From Actinobacillus genomosp. 1 (GTDB taxonomy: Bacteria; Pseudomonadota; Gammaproteobacteria; Enterobacterales; Pasteurellaceae), in contig NZ_CP103834.1 in NCBI RefSeq assembly GCF_029774175.1, forward strand, positions 1,126,501 through 1,190,500: a stretch of 64,000 bases of DNA, given 5' to 3'. Under the pieces are notes generated by a model that did not search any database, was not told where the DNA came from, and was given only the letters and a program-made list of their open reading frames with translations. The translations under genes and the position numbers were made by a program. Shown here one piece after another: positions 17,278 to 26,252 of the stretch (its first letter is position 1; each line of letters starts with the position of its first letter).

Positions 17278-19332
17278 CTATGGCCGATTACCAACCCAAA
17301 CGACCATCACTTTGTCATCTTGGTAACGGCGGCTAAATGCAAAATAAGACTTATTTTGTTCAACAATTTGCTGTCCTTTACCTACAGCGATATGATTTTT
17401 CCTAAAATTCGCTAATTTTTGCCAATGTGATTTTAATGCTTGGTTTTGGAATTTATTTTTTAAATCATCCCAATTCATATCCGAACGTGTTCCTTGAATC
17501 GGATCCGAACCGGTTGCACCAAATTCTCTTCCACTTTCATCACCATAATAAATTTGCACGGCTCCGGGAGCCAGCATTAATAAATTCGCTGCAATTTTTT
17601 GTCTATCAAAATATCGTTCACTATCAGAATGGAAAAACAGACGAGTATCATGTGAAGACAAGTAACTCAACATATTAAAATCAGCTAATTTTTCACTCAT
17701 TTTTTGATATGTGGGTTCAATATTCGCAAAACAGTTTAAACTTTCTTTAGCTTGATCTTGAAAATCAAAATTTATCATTGCATCAAAACCGTTTTGGAAA
17801 TAATCACTTTTAACAATCGTATGTCCCCATGCTTCTCCCACCATCCAAAATTTATCATCAAATTTCTTCGTTGGATTTTTTTCTTGCCATTCATGTAATG
17901 CTTTTTCTGCTGACTGTTTCAACGCTGCCCATGTACTTTTTTCAACATGTTTTGCCGTATCGACACGGAAACCATCCACACCATATTTTCTTACCCAATC
18001 GGAAAGCCATCCCATTAAGTAATCAGAAACATTGGCATTGTCTCGTTCAATCGCATTAGTGTCTGACTTATTTGCCAAGAATATTGGTAATTTAACCGCT
18101 TGTTTTGCTTCTGTTTTTAAATCCGGTAATGAGGCGAGCGACATTTTTAAATCATCAAATTTAGGGCTATCATAATCGCCTAAATCGGATCTCGTCCAAT
18201 CTTTCCCCCACCATTTTGCCCAAGCAGCTTTATCGGAAAAATTAATAAAATTATTGAATGAATGCCAATTTTGACCGGTTTGAGGTTTCCAATCAGTCCA
18301 TTTTTCGCCTAATATTTGACTAACTTCTTGTTCTTTTAAATAAAGTGAACCGAAACCGAATTCTTGCATATCCGCCAATGTCGCATACCCAGTATGATTC
18401 ATCACAATATCAAAAATAACTCTCATACCACGTTGATGAGCTTGCTCAATTAATTGTTGCAAATCTTGCTCAGTTCCCATATTGGCATCAATTTTAGTCC
18501 AATCTTGATGATAATAACCATGGTAAGCATAATGTGGAAAATCGCCTTTTTCTCCACCACCAACCCAACCATGAATTTGCTCTAACGGTGAGCTAATCCA
18601 TAACACATTAACACCCAGTTTGTGTAAATAATCGAGTTTTTGAGTTAATCCCTTTAAATCTCCACCATGAAACGTACCGATTTCTTGAAGTCCATCATAT
18701 TGTCTGCCATAGCTGTGGTCATTCGTTTTATCACCATTATAAAAACGATCAGTTAAAACAAAATAAACCGTTGCATTATGCCAATCGAATTTAGATCCTG
18801 TTTTCTGCTCTACTTTTTCTAACAGTAACAAACCGTTAGAGTCTGATGAAGGTAAAAAGTGTACCTTACCATTTTTCACAATATCCGTTTGTCCTGAATA
18901 AGCATCTCTTACTTGCTCATTTTCTTGAAAAGTATCTTTTACATCAATTTCTACCGCTTGCCCATTCCAAACTGGACAAATTTTCGGTTTATCTTCTTTT
19001 TGTTCGACACTTAAACGTAATGTCGGCGTACCGCTTCTTAAATCAATTTGAGCGGAATAATTACCATCACGGAAAACACGAAATGTCGGAACATCTGAAG
19101 TACAAGAGGAAAGGGAGAGTGTCTGATTTAATTTAATCGGTAATTGAGGCTGAAAACATTGCTGCCCGCTTTGAAAAGTGAGCGGATAAGTTCCTTTTTT
19201 TAATGGTTGCTCCGATTTTAAAATTAATTTTTCCGATTCTTTAAAATTCGGGAATAACGTACTCTGCCAGTTATTTGCTATTGCAAGAGGCGAACATAAA
19301 GCCAACCACAACACATTTTTAGAGAAAGACAT
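17278..19332 (-). CDS. malS: Periplasmic alpha-amylase MalS
   Basis: MalS is a secreted/periplasmic alpha-amylase cleaving alpha-1,4-linked maltodextrins. The 684-residue product (E. coli 676) has a signal peptide (MSFSKNVLWLALCSPLAIA) and an N-terminal domain with cysteines (QQCFQP, SSCTSD). The TIM-barrel catalytic domain carries DGFRVDTAKHVEK (nucleophile Asp), GEAWGH (acid/base Glu) and SSHDTR. Its full length aligns with E. coli MalS, including WHNATVYFVLTDRF and the end VMVVWVGN. It is a lone gene on its strand, divergent from the antiporter gene. A short GGAGG/CCTCC inverted repeat at 19386-19400 in its upstream region contains GGAGGA, resembling a MalT-box core, but this is weak. It carries an uptake signal copy at 18095-18103. 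Confidence 0.95.
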   Translation of the reverse strand: MSFSKNVLWLALCSPLAIANNWQSTLFPNFKESEKLILKSEQPLKKGTYPLTFQSGQQCFQPQLPIKLNQTLSLSSCTSDVPTFRVFRDGNYSAQIDLRSGTPTLRLSVEQKEDKPKICPVWNGQAVEIDVKDTFQENEQVRDAYSGQTDIVKNGKVHFLPSSDSNGLLLLEKVEQKTGSKFDWHNATVYFVLTDRFYNGDKTNDHSYGRQYDGLQEIGTFHGGDLKGLTQKLDYLHKLGVNVLWISSPLEQIHGWVGGGEKGDFPHYAYHGYYHQDWTKIDANMGTEQDLQQLIEQAHQRGMRVIFDIVMNHTGYATLADMQEFGFGSLYLKEQEVSQILGEKWTDWKPQTGQNWHSFNNFINFSDKAAWAKWWGKDWTRSDLGDYDSPKFDDLKMSLASLPDLKTEAKQAVKLPIFLANKSDTNAIERDNANVSDYLMGWLSDWVRKYGVDGFRVDTAKHVEKSTWAALKQSAEKALHEWQEKNPTKKFDDKFWMVGEAWGHTIVKSDYFQNGFDAMINFDFQDQAKESLNCFANIEPTYQKMSEKLADFNMLSYLSSHDTRLFFHSDSERYFDRQKIAANLLMLAPGAVQIYYGDESGREFGATGSDPIQGTRSDMNWDDLKNKFQNQALKSHWQKLANFRKNHIAVGKGQQIVEQNKSYFAFSRRYQDDKVMVVWVGNRP
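18095..18103 (-). repeat. DNA uptake signal core inside malS
   Basis: ACCGCTTGT within the catalytic-domain coding region of malS. Confidence 0.65.
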
Positions 19333-19571
19333 AAAACCTCCGAGTATAAAAATATTCCGATTTTTATCTTATGTAAAAATTAAGTGGAGGTAAATCCTCC
19401 TTATTGAGAAAAGTAAAAGTATGAGAATAAAGGCGTAAAATATGCTAAAGCACAGCGATTTTGTATCATCATTTTATAAATTAGCCTATATCTACAAAAA
19501 ATACTCGACAACAATATTTTTTGCGTTACATTAGAGAATTATTTTATTTCTTACAAAAAAGGTAAAACACA

Positions 19572-20948
19572 ATGTTGTCTAATGAAGTTGTTATCTCAAT
19601 TATCGTATTACTTGCTTTGAGCTTGCTCAGAATTAATGTGGTAATTGCGTTAATTATCGCAGCTTTAACCTGCGGTGTAATCGGCTTCTATGGTGTTGAT
19701 GATATGAGTTTATTTGAAGCTCTTACTAAAACCATAGAAAAATTTACAGGCGGTTTAGGCGGTGGAGCGGAAACCGCAATGAACTATGCCGTACTCGGCG
19801 CATTTGCCGTTGCTTTATCTAAATCGGGAGTAACCGATTTACTTGCTTATAAAGTCATTTCTGCATTCGGTAAACGTCCTTCAGGTCGTTCGGTCTTTTG
19901 GTTTAAGTATCTTGTATTATTCGTATTAACCGCATTTGCAATTTCATCACAAAACCTTATTCCGATTCATATTGCCTTTATTCCGATTGTCGTTCCGCCA
20001 TTATTAAGCGTAATGAATCAGTTAAAAATTGACCGTCGTGCGGTAGCTTGTGCTTTAACGTTCGGTTTAACCGCAACGTATATGCTAATCCCTGCAGGTT
20101 TCGGACAAATCTTTATTGAAAGTATTTTGGTTAAGAATATCAACCAAGCGGGGCAACCTTTTAATCTTGTCGCAACAACGGCTGAAATGACCAAAGCGAT
20201 GGCAGTACCGGTTGCCGGTATGATCTTAGGCTTACTGTTTGCTTTCTTCGTTTCTTATCGTAAACCGAGAACTTATGTAGAAAACGTAAAAGAAGCGACC
20301 GCAGACGAAATTGCCTTACGTGTTGCAAAAGTTAAACCGTTCCATATCGGTGTAAGTATTGTGGCGATTATCGCTACCTGTTCCGTGCAATTAGCGACTA
20401 ACTCAACCGTTATCGGTGGTTTAGCCGGTTTAATTATTTTTGCTTTAGGCGGCGTATTTAAATTAAAACAAACGAATGATCTCTTCCAAGACGGTTTACG
20501 TTTAATGGCGATGATTGGTTTCGTGATGATTGCCGCATCCGGTTTTGCCAGCGTAGTAAACGCCACCGGCGGTGTACCTGAATTAGTAGAAGCCTTACGC
20601 GGTTCGATTCAGACGAAAGAAATGGCGGCATTATTAATGTTAGTTGTCGGTTTATTTATCACAATGGGTATCGGTTCGTCATTCTCAACCGTGCCGATTA
20701 TTACTTCTATTTATGTACCGCTTTGCGTATCGTTCGGCTTTTCTCCGTTAGCCACTATGTCAATCGTCGGTGTGGCGGCTGCTTTAGGTGATGCGGGTTC
20801 ACCGGCATCCGACTCAACTTTAGGCCCGACATCCGGTTTAAATGCTGACGGTAAACACGATCATATTTGGGATTCGGTCGTACCAACCTTCTTACACTTT
20901 AATATCCCGTTATTAGTGTTCGGTTGGATTGCGGCAATGACGCTTTAA
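19572..20948 (+). CDS. Na+/H+ antiporter family protein (YuiF/NhaC-like)
   Basis: An inner-membrane transporter of 458 residues with about eleven hydrophobic segments. It resembles the Na+/H+ antiporter family that includes Bacillus YuiF: an N-terminal pair of helices (VVISIIVLLALSLLRINVV), then GGLGGGAETAMNYAVLGAFAVALSKSG. Further on are SSQNLIPIHIAFIPIVVPPLL and the C-terminal motif LGDAGSPASDSTLGPTSGLN, characteristic of this group. The role is probably Na+ extrusion, though some members may move other substrates such as amino acids. ATG 19572 follows AAAAAAGGTAAAACACA. Single gene ended by a long inverted repeat before xthA. Confidence 0.8.
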   Translation: MLSNEVVISIIVLLALSLLRINVVIALIIAALTCGVIGFYGVDDMSLFEALTKTIEKFTGGLGGGAETAMNYAVLGAFAVALSKSGVTDLLAYKVISAFGKRPSGRSVFWFKYLVLFVLTAFAISSQNLIPIHIAFIPIVVPPLLSVMNQLKIDRRAVACALTFGLTATYMLIPAGFGQIFIESILVKNINQAGQPFNLVATTAEMTKAMAVPVAGMILGLLFAFFVSYRKPRTYVENVKEATADEIALRVAKVKPFHIGVSIVAIIATCSVQLATNSTVIGGLAGLIIFALGGVFKLKQTNDLFQDGLRLMAMIGFVMIAASGFASVVNATGGVPELVEALRGSIQTKEMAALLMLVVGLFITMGIGSSFSTVPIITSIYVPLCVSFGFSPLATMSIVGVAAALGDAGSPASDSTLGPTSGLNADGKHDHIWDSVVPTFLHFNIPLLVFGWIAAMTL

Positions 20949-20959
20949 TTTTTACTTGT

Positions 20960-21017
20960 ACCACGGATAATGCAAATTTTTGCGGAAAAATGACCGCTTG
21001 TTTGCCTTATCCGTGGT
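20960..21017 (+). terminator. Long-loop inverted repeat with ACCACGG ends after the antiporter gene
   Basis: ACCACGGATAA (20960-20970) pairs with TTATCCGTGGT (21007-21017) over 11 bases, followed by TTCTATTT. The loop contains an uptake core ACCGCTTGT at 20993-21001. It may act as a terminator or processing site just before xthA. Confidence 0.55.
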
Positions 21018-21036
21018 TTCTATTTGGATTTTATAT

Positions 21037-21840
21037 ATGAAATTTATTTCTTTTAATATCAATGGATTACGTGCTCGTCCGCATCAATTAGAAGCGATTA
21101 TTGATAAACATCAGCCGGATGTTATCGGCTTACAAGAAATCAAAGTTGCCGACGAAGATTTTCCTTGGGATTTAGTCAATCATTTGGGTTATCACGTTTT
21201 TCATCACGGGCAAAAAGGACATTACGGCGTAGCACTTTTAACCAAAAAAGAACCGCTTGCCGTGCGTAAAGGTTTCCCAACCGATAATGCTGATGCGCAA
21301 AAACGTATGATTATGGCGGATATTGAAACGGAATTCGGCGTACTGACCGTGTTAAACGGTTATTTCCCACAAGGTGAAAATCGCTCGCACGAAACCAAAT
21401 TTCCGGCAAAAGAAAAATTCTATGCGGATTTACAGCATTATCTAGAAACCGAACTCTCTCCGGAAAATCCGATTGTGATTATGGGCGATATGAACATCAG
21501 TCCGACCGATTTAGATATCGGTATCGGTGAGCCGAATCGCAAACGTTGGCTACGTGACGGTAAATGTTCATTCCTACCGGAAGAACGTGAGTGGTTAGAT
21601 CGTTTATATAGTTACGGTTTAATCGATACATTCCGTGCAATGAACCCGCAAGCTAATGATAAATTCTCGTGGTTTGATTACCGTTCGAAAGGATTTGATG
21701 ATAATCGAGGACTACGTATTGATTTGGTACTCGCTTCAAAAGGATTAGCGGAACGTTGTGTAGAAACCGGCATTGATCTTGAAATTCGCGCGATGGAAAA
21801 ACCTTCGGATCATTCTCCGGTTTGGGCGGTATTCAAATAG
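21037..21840 (+). CDS. xthA: Exodeoxyribonuclease III
   Basis: XthA is the main AP endonuclease and 3'-5' exonuclease in base-excision repair. The 267-residue product (E. coli 268) contains MKFISFNINGLRARPHQL with the metal-binding Asn, GLQEIKV (catalytic Glu), GDMNISPTDLDIG (active-site Asp/Asn), and the end RIDLVLASKGLAERC with KPSDHSPVWAVF (catalytic Asp-His). The start at 21037 is set by homology; an in-frame extension upstream would pass through the preceding hairpin. Single gene, convergent with ilvY. Confidence 0.96.
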   Translation: MKFISFNINGLRARPHQLEAIIDKHQPDVIGLQEIKVADEDFPWDLVNHLGYHVFHHGQKGHYGVALLTKKEPLAVRKGFPTDNADAQKRMIMADIETEFGVLTVLNGYFPQGENRSHETKFPAKEKFYADLQHYLETELSPENPIVIMGDMNISPTDLDIGIGEPNRKRWLRDGKCSFLPEEREWLDRLYSYGLIDTFRAMNPQANDKFSWFDYRSKGFDDNRGLRIDLVLASKGLAERCVETGIDLEIRAMEKPSDHSPVWAVFK

Positions 21841-21843
21841 CAA

Positions 21844-21901
21844 ACAAGCGGTCAAATTTAGCAAAAAATTTACAAAAAATTCTTTAAATTTGACCGCTTG
21901 T
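21844..21901. terminator. Inverted pair of DNA uptake signals, xthA/ilvY terminator
   Basis: ACAAGCGGTCAAATTT (21844-21859) and AAATTTGACCGCTTGT (21886-21901) are perfect reverse complements over 16 bases. Each includes a full uptake core. They lie between convergent xthA and ilvY. Confidence 0.75.
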
Positions 21902-21903
21902 CT

Positions 21904-22788
21904 TTAATCTTTCGGCAACAATTCCCAAAATGCCTTAATAATCGGTTCTTGTAACCTCTTTTCCTGCACACAAATCCCCAATTCAAACGGCGATATAGGA
22001 TCCGCTAATTTCAAATAAGAAACTTGATTATTCATCGGACTATGCTTAATCACGACATCAGGTAACAATGCTACTCCGAATCCTAAAGCAACCATCGGTA
22101 CAATCGCTTCGTGTCCGGCAACCGTAGCATAAATTTTAGGTTCTTTAATCTTCAGCTCTTTAAACCAGCGATCAATTCGCTTTCGTACCGGACCGTCCAC
22201 CGGCAAAATAAAAGGAATATTCTGCCAATCAATCGGTTGTTGCTGTAAATATTGTGTTGCAACACAAGCTACTCGAGGTGCAATAATCGAAAGATGAATA
22301 TCATCAATATAATGAAACACAATGCTATTCGGCAGATGTTCCGGTTTGCCGGTTAAAGAAATATCCGCTTCGAAAGAATGTACCGTATGCACCGCTTGCG
22401 CCGGATCGCCAGTACTGAGCTTGATCTCAACTTTCGGATGCGCCTGACGAAACTGCTCCAGAATTTGTGGTAAATGACTATAAGCCGCCGTTACCGAACA
22501 GAACACTTTCAATTCCCCCTCTAACTGACCTTGTACCGGTGAAAGCTGATGCTGCAGTTGTCGCCAATCAGACCAACTTTGCTTGGCAAAAATTAAGAAT
22601 TTTTCACCCGCTTCGGTTAAATGAACTTGTCGATTATCTCGGATAAATAACGGTTGTCCCAATTCTTCTTCAATTCGCTGAATATGACGTGTAAGCGTAG
22701 ATGCACTCATATAATTATTTTCAGCCGAACGGATAAAGCTACGAGTTTGCACAATATCTAAAAACAGTTTAAGGGATTGGAATTCCAT
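21904..22788 (-). CDS. ilvY: LysR-type regulator IlvY
   Basis: IlvY activates ilvC (acetohydroxyacid isomeroreductase) when its substrates are present. The 294-residue product has the N-terminal winged helix-turn-helix (SFIRSAENNYMSASTLTRHIQRIEEELGQPLF, ending at about residue 50) and the LysR effector domain. It aligns closely with E. coli IlvY, for example FCSVTAAYSHLP, VEIKLSTGDPA, DGPVRKRIDRWF, VAGHEAIVPMVALGFGVALLP. Its ATG directly follows the TAA of the glycosyltransferase gene upstream (TAAATG), so it is likely expressed by translational coupling. In enterobacteria ilvY is divergent from ilvC; no ilvC is found here, which is odd. A close LysR paralogue with another target cannot be excluded. 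Confidence 0.88.
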   Translation of the reverse strand: MEFQSLKLFLDIVQTRSFIRSAENNYMSASTLTRHIQRIEEELGQPLFIRDNRQVHLTEAGEKFLIFAKQSWSDWRQLQHQLSPVQGQLEGELKVFCSVTAAYSHLPQILEQFRQAHPKVEIKLSTGDPAQAVHTVHSFEADISLTGKPEHLPNSIVFHYIDDIHLSIIAPRVACVATQYLQQQPIDWQNIPFILPVDGPVRKRIDRWFKELKIKEPKIYATVAGHEAIVPMVALGFGVALLPDVVIKHSPMNNQVSYLKLADPISPFELGICVQEKRLQEPIIKAFWELLPKD

Positions 22789-23829
22789 TTAGTTTAACCA
22801 TTCCGGTTTGATCTGATTAAAATCAAGATCATTCACACTTTGTTTAAAACGTAAAATATAGGTTTTCGCCTTATTATTCGGATGCCAATGAATAAAGTTC
22901 TGCTCATCCGAGCTATAAAATCCAATGATATTCTTGGATAAGCCTGAAGCAATATGCACCGTTGAAGTATCCGGCGAAATTAATACATCCGAATGACGAA
23001 TAAGCTCAATCGTATCAAATACGGTTTGCGTATTTTCATATACAAAGACATTCTCAAACCGACTAGCGATTTGCTTTAACTTTGGTGTAACCTCCGGAAA
23101 TGTGAGTAATAGGATAGGCTTCACACTTATCTTATTTAAATATGTGAGTAACTCCGTTACTTTCTCGTCGCAAAAACGTCGTGCCGATCCTGCTCCAAAT
23201 AAATTTAGCGCAATAAAATGTCTAATCCGGTTTTCCGATAAATAGTTTTTTATCGCTCTCGCACTGTTTTCATCTTTCGGCACATCATATTGCGTATCAA
23301 TCTCTGTAAAACCGGCAAGCTCCAGTGCCTGTTTATATATTTGAGCGAAATGTTGTCGTTCATTCTGTACGCTCGCAGTAAAAATCTTATAGTCCGATTT
23401 GTCATATCCGATATAAGCTTTCGCATTAATCGTACGTAAGAAAAGTAAATCTCGATTACGTAGCGTTACAGTCGGGTCAATAACAACATCATATTGTTCT
23501 TTTGCCAGTTGCTTACCACAGGCTAAATAATCACCAATATTTTTGGTGCGTACAAAATACAATTGGTCAATATAAGGACTATGCTCAAATAAATAAGCAT
23601 TATTACGAGAACAAACCACCCCGATATGCGTTTCGGGAGATTGCTTTTTTATTTCTCGAAATACAAATGAACTGACAATATAATCCCCAATTTTTCCGTC
23701 TTGACGGAGAAATAGGATTTTTTTAGGTAAACCGTCTAAAGTATTAGTTACACTCTTTTTATCTAGAAAAAACTTTCCCAATTTAATTCGGATTCTTCGA
23801 AGCTTTTGTTTTAGTGTTAGTTTTTTCAT
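22789..23829 (-). CDS. Glycosyltransferase family 9 (heptosyltransferase-like)
   Basis: A probable lipopolysaccharide-core glycosyltransferase acting on the cytoplasmic face of the inner membrane, 346 residues. N-terminal LFLRQDGKIGDYIVSSFVFREIK resembles the ADP-heptose-transferase nucleotide domain. The C-terminal ISPDTSTVHIASGLSKNIIGFY is the family signature (Asp-Thr-x-x-His) that binds the nucleotide sugar. A basic N-terminus (KKLTLKQKLRRIRIKLGK) may contact the membrane. Start: ATG 23829 just after the TAA of the preceding gene (TAAAATG); a GTG 9 bases upstream is possible. It is cotranscribed with the GT25 gene and with ilvY. The sugar transferred cannot be told from sequence. Confidence 0.85.
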   Translation of the reverse strand: MKKLTLKQKLRRIRIKLGKFFLDKKSVTNTLDGLPKKILFLRQDGKIGDYIVSSFVFREIKKQSPETHIGVVCSRNNAYLFEHSPYIDQLYFVRTKNIGDYLACGKQLAKEQYDVVIDPTVTLRNRDLLFLRTINAKAYIGYDKSDYKIFTASVQNERQHFAQIYKQALELAGFTEIDTQYDVPKDENSARAIKNYLSENRIRHFIALNLFGAGSARRFCDEKVTELLTYLNKISVKPILLLTFPEVTPKLKQIASRFENVFVYENTQTVFDTIELIRHSDVLISPDTSTVHIASGLSKNIIGFYSSDEQNFIHWHPNNKAKTYILRFKQSVNDLDFNQIKPEWLN

Positions 23830-23830
23830 T

Positions 23831-24514
23831 TTAACCACGTTTTTCTATTTCATCGATTTCCGAACCGGGACTAATAAAAATACAAGGAGGCTCCACACCA
23901 TAGGCTTTAATCCCTGTCATTTGGAGTGCACCAGTTAAAGAATCGGACGGCATTCTTACTGGGTATGCATGTTTTAATAATAATTTCGCACCGTCTAAAG
24001 TAAGATAATAGCCGGTAGTAATCATAATTGTACGTTTAGAATTTTTAGAAGGCGAACGATAACGTACTAATTTGTAACCTTCTTTAAGAGAACGTGTTAT
24101 TGGCCAATATTTAGCTTTACCATGATCAAAAAATATTATTTGTTTTCTGCTCGGTACTTTCTTAAGCGCATCCGCCACAATACGTCTGAAATAATGTGAA
24201 ACGATTGCATCATCTTCTAAAATAATCGCTTCTTCAATATGATTATCTACTAGATACTGGTAAGCCTTGATATGGCTCATTGCACAGCCAATTTCACCAA
24301 GTTTCAATTTGTGTTTTCCACCAAATCGCTGAGGGTAAAAATCATAATCTATTTGAGCAAGCTGTTCCTCTGTTAAATCTCTACCGTTTACGGCATCAAT
24401 AAACTCAAACGCTAACCCTAAACTATTAAGACGAGCTGAAATAATTTTACGCCTAGCAGAATTAGCCAAACTAATAACAAAAATCGGTGGAATGGAATAA
24501 TGGTCATCTATCAT
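23831..24514 (-). CDS. Glycosyltransferase family 25 (LPS/LOS biosynthesis)
   Basis: A 227-residue protein of the Lic2A/LpsA/LgtB glycosyltransferase family, which adds galactose or glucose to lipooligosaccharide. Features: IPPIFVISLANSARRK at the start, then FEFIDAVNGRDL, GEIGCAMSHIKAYQYLV, the metal-binding acidic motif EEAIILEDDAIV, and TTGYYLTLDGAKLLL toward the end. All are in family order. The ATG at 24514 begins the conserved region; a much longer in-frame extension overlaps the divergent gene and is not credible. No tetranucleotide repeat or homopolymer for phase variation is seen, unlike in H. influenzae lic2A. The stop lies just before the next gene's start. Confidence 0.87.
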   Translation of the reverse strand: MIDDHYSIPPIFVISLANSARRKIISARLNSLGLAFEFIDAVNGRDLTEEQLAQIDYDFYPQRFGGKHKLKLGEIGCAMSHIKAYQYLVDNHIEEAIILEDDAIVSHYFRRIVADALKKVPSRKQIIFFDHGKAKYWPITRSLKEGYKLVRYRSPSKNSKRTIMITTGYYLTLDGAKLLLKHAYPVRMPSDSLTGALQMTGIKAYGVEPPCIFISPGSEIDEIEKRG

Positions 24515-24626
24515 GGTGTTTTCTATATATACTAAAACTAATATACGTATGGATTTTACGGAAAAAAGCCAATTATTCAAGCGTTGAAATATGTTATATT
24601 GGTAATATAAGGGAGAATTGAAGTAA

Positions 24627-25679
24627 ATGAAGAGATTAATTATAGCCTTATTTGGAAAGCGTTCTCGTTCACATGAGAGCGAATTAAAACATATTAAAAC
24701 CGTACTTTTAAAACCGATCGGAGATGCGATTGGTGATGCTATCGTACATATTGCGCATTTAGCGCAAATCAAACAAGCCTTTCCTAACGTAAAAACAGCC
24801 GTATTAGTTACAGAACGCAATAAACAACTCTTTGCACAGGCCGATTCAGTCGATCAATTAATTGATAACAACACTAGTAATTATTTAACACAACGAGGCA
24901 AATGGGATTTATATCTTGATTTTCAGCCTACTTTTACTTCTAAATCAATCATTTTAGATGCATTACTCAACCCTAAAATTATTATCAATTTTGGTAAAGA
25001 AGATAAAAAATACTATTCATTAGAAACCGTAAAAAATTATGATTTTACTACGCTAATTCCGAATAATACACATATTGCAGATTACTTGCACTGTTCTGTA
25101 CTCGCACCGTATTTAATTGGCAAATCTAGCGATTATGTTTTAACTATACCGTCTGAATACGCTCAGCTTGCCGAGAGCTATTGGCATAGTACAAAAAAAA
25201 TTCGAGTATTGCTGAACCCTCAAGGGAGTATGAGAGAAATTCCGACCGATGAATTGGCTAATTTATTGAATCATATCAACCCTAAATATTTAGATCAGAT
25301 CAGTTTTTTACTTACACATACAAAATCAAGCGAACAATATCTTCAATCTCTGAATACAGCAACTAAAGTACAAATCACTATATCGCCGCAAACCGATACG
25401 CTAAATTATTGTGCGTTAGTCAATGCTGCAGATATTGTAATTGCAGTAGATGGTGGCGGTGTACATATGGCATGCGCCTATGGAAAACCGTTACTATCCT
25501 TTTATGCGAATCATTTAGCAAACTTGGCCCGCTGGCATCCTCGTCCAAAGCTACAAATTGATTCTTTTATGGTTATATCCGACAAGATAACTAATGATAA
25601 CAATGACACAAAAGGGTTTAATCTAAAAAATGCAACTCAATGGTTAAATAATCAATTTGCAAAAAGAACTGAAAATTAA
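24627..25679 (+). CDS. Glycosyltransferase family 9 (heptosyltransferase-like), divergent
   Basis: A second GT9-like protein, 350 residues, transcribed away from the GT25 gene across 112 bases. The N-terminal segment TVLLKPIGDAIGDAIVHIAHLAQIKQAFP fits the heptosyltransferase first domain. VIAVDGGGVHMACAYGKPLLSFYAN is the C-terminal signature, with Gly-Gly in place of the usual Thr. A basic start (MKRLIIALFGKRSRSH) precedes it. Ribosome-binding site GGGAGAATTGAAGTA. The catalytic residue pattern seems retained, but acceptor and donor are unknown. It is probably part of the same LPS outer-core pathway as its divergent neighbours. Ends at a strong bidirectional terminator. Confidence 0.84.
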   Translation: MKRLIIALFGKRSRSHESELKHIKTVLLKPIGDAIGDAIVHIAHLAQIKQAFPNVKTAVLVTERNKQLFAQADSVDQLIDNNTSNYLTQRGKWDLYLDFQPTFTSKSIILDALLNPKIIINFGKEDKKYYSLETVKNYDFTTLIPNNTHIADYLHCSVLAPYLIGKSSDYVLTIPSEYAQLAESYWHSTKKIRVLLNPQGSMREIPTDELANLLNHINPKYLDQISFLLTHTKSSEQYLQSLNTATKVQITISPQTDTLNYCALVNAADIVIAVDGGGVHMACAYGKPLLSFYANHLANLARWHPRPKLQIDSFMVISDKITNDNNDTKGFNLKNATQWLNNQFAKRTEN

Positions 25680-25712
25680 ACCGCTAAGGCAAATAGCCGA
25701 TTAAGAAAACAA

Positions 25713-25736
25713 AAAACCCCGCAGTTGCGGGGTTTT
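25713..25736. terminator. Strong bidirectional terminator (glycosyltransferase/rpmE)
   Basis: AAAACCCCGC and GCGGGGTTTT pair around a 4-base loop AGTT. The stem has six G-C pairs flanked by A and T runs, so it works in both directions. Confidence 0.9.
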
Positions 25737-25752
25737 AGCAATAATTCGGAAA

Positions 25753-25965
25753 TTATTTTGTGCCTGGAATTGAGAAACGTTTGTTGAAACGTTCAACACG
25801 ACCACCGGTATCAACAACACGTTGTTTACCGGTATAGAATGGGTGGCAGTTGCCGCACACATCAAGATTTAAGTTTTTACCCACTGTTGAGCGAGTTTTA
25901 ATTACGTTACCGCATGAACATGTTGCAGTAATTTCTGTATATTCTGGGTGAATACCTTGTTTCAT
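25753..25965 (-). CDS. rpmE: 50S ribosomal protein L31 (zinc-binding form)
   Basis: L31 sits between the ribosomal subunits. The 70-residue product has the four cysteines of the zinc-binding (C+) form: CSC near residue 16-18 and CGNC near 37-40, plus HPFYTGKQR, the family signature. The paired zinc-independent form (rpmE2) is not in this window. ATG 25965 follows AGAGGTTTTCCA. The gene faces tkt across a 379-base gap. Confidence 0.97.
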   Translation of the reverse strand: MKQGIHPEYTEITATCSCGNVIKTRSTVGKNLNLDVCGNCHPFYTGKQRVVDTGGRVERFNKRFSIPGTK

Positions 25966-26218
25966 TGGAAAACCTCTAATGAAGCCATATCGCCGCTTAT
26001 CTTGTTATACTTTCGCATATCCGCTGATAAGTACCATATGTGAATAAATAATATGCCGAGTATTTACTCGACGCCAAAAAAGAGTGCGTATTCTATGGCA
26101 TTTGGCAACAAAGATCAATAATTAATCTATGCCATTCATATTATTTTCCACAAAATATCCACACCACTTTTATTTAATCAAAAACAATCATTTAACATCA
26201 AAGTTTTCTCATCTTTTT

Positions 26219-26234
26219 TGTGAAGAAGATCACA
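26219..26234 (+). promoter_or_regulatory. CRP binding site upstream of tkt
   Basis: TGTGA-AGAAGA-TCACA matches both CRP half-sites perfectly. Its centre (26226.5) is about 62 bases before the start inferred from the promoter at 26253-26282, the usual class I distance. Confidence 0.75.
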
Positions 26235-26252
26235 ATTTTTACTCGAGATTTT

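Noticed and set aside
23831..24514. Phase-variable repeats in the lipooligosaccharide glycosyltransferase gene
   Set aside because: I looked for tetranucleotide repeats and long homopolymers near the start, as in H. influenzae lic genes, and found none.
24515..24820. N-terminal extension of the GT25 gene to 24820
   Set aside because: It would overlap the divergent GT9 gene and its start by nearly 200 bases; the conserved family region begins at the ATG at 24514.
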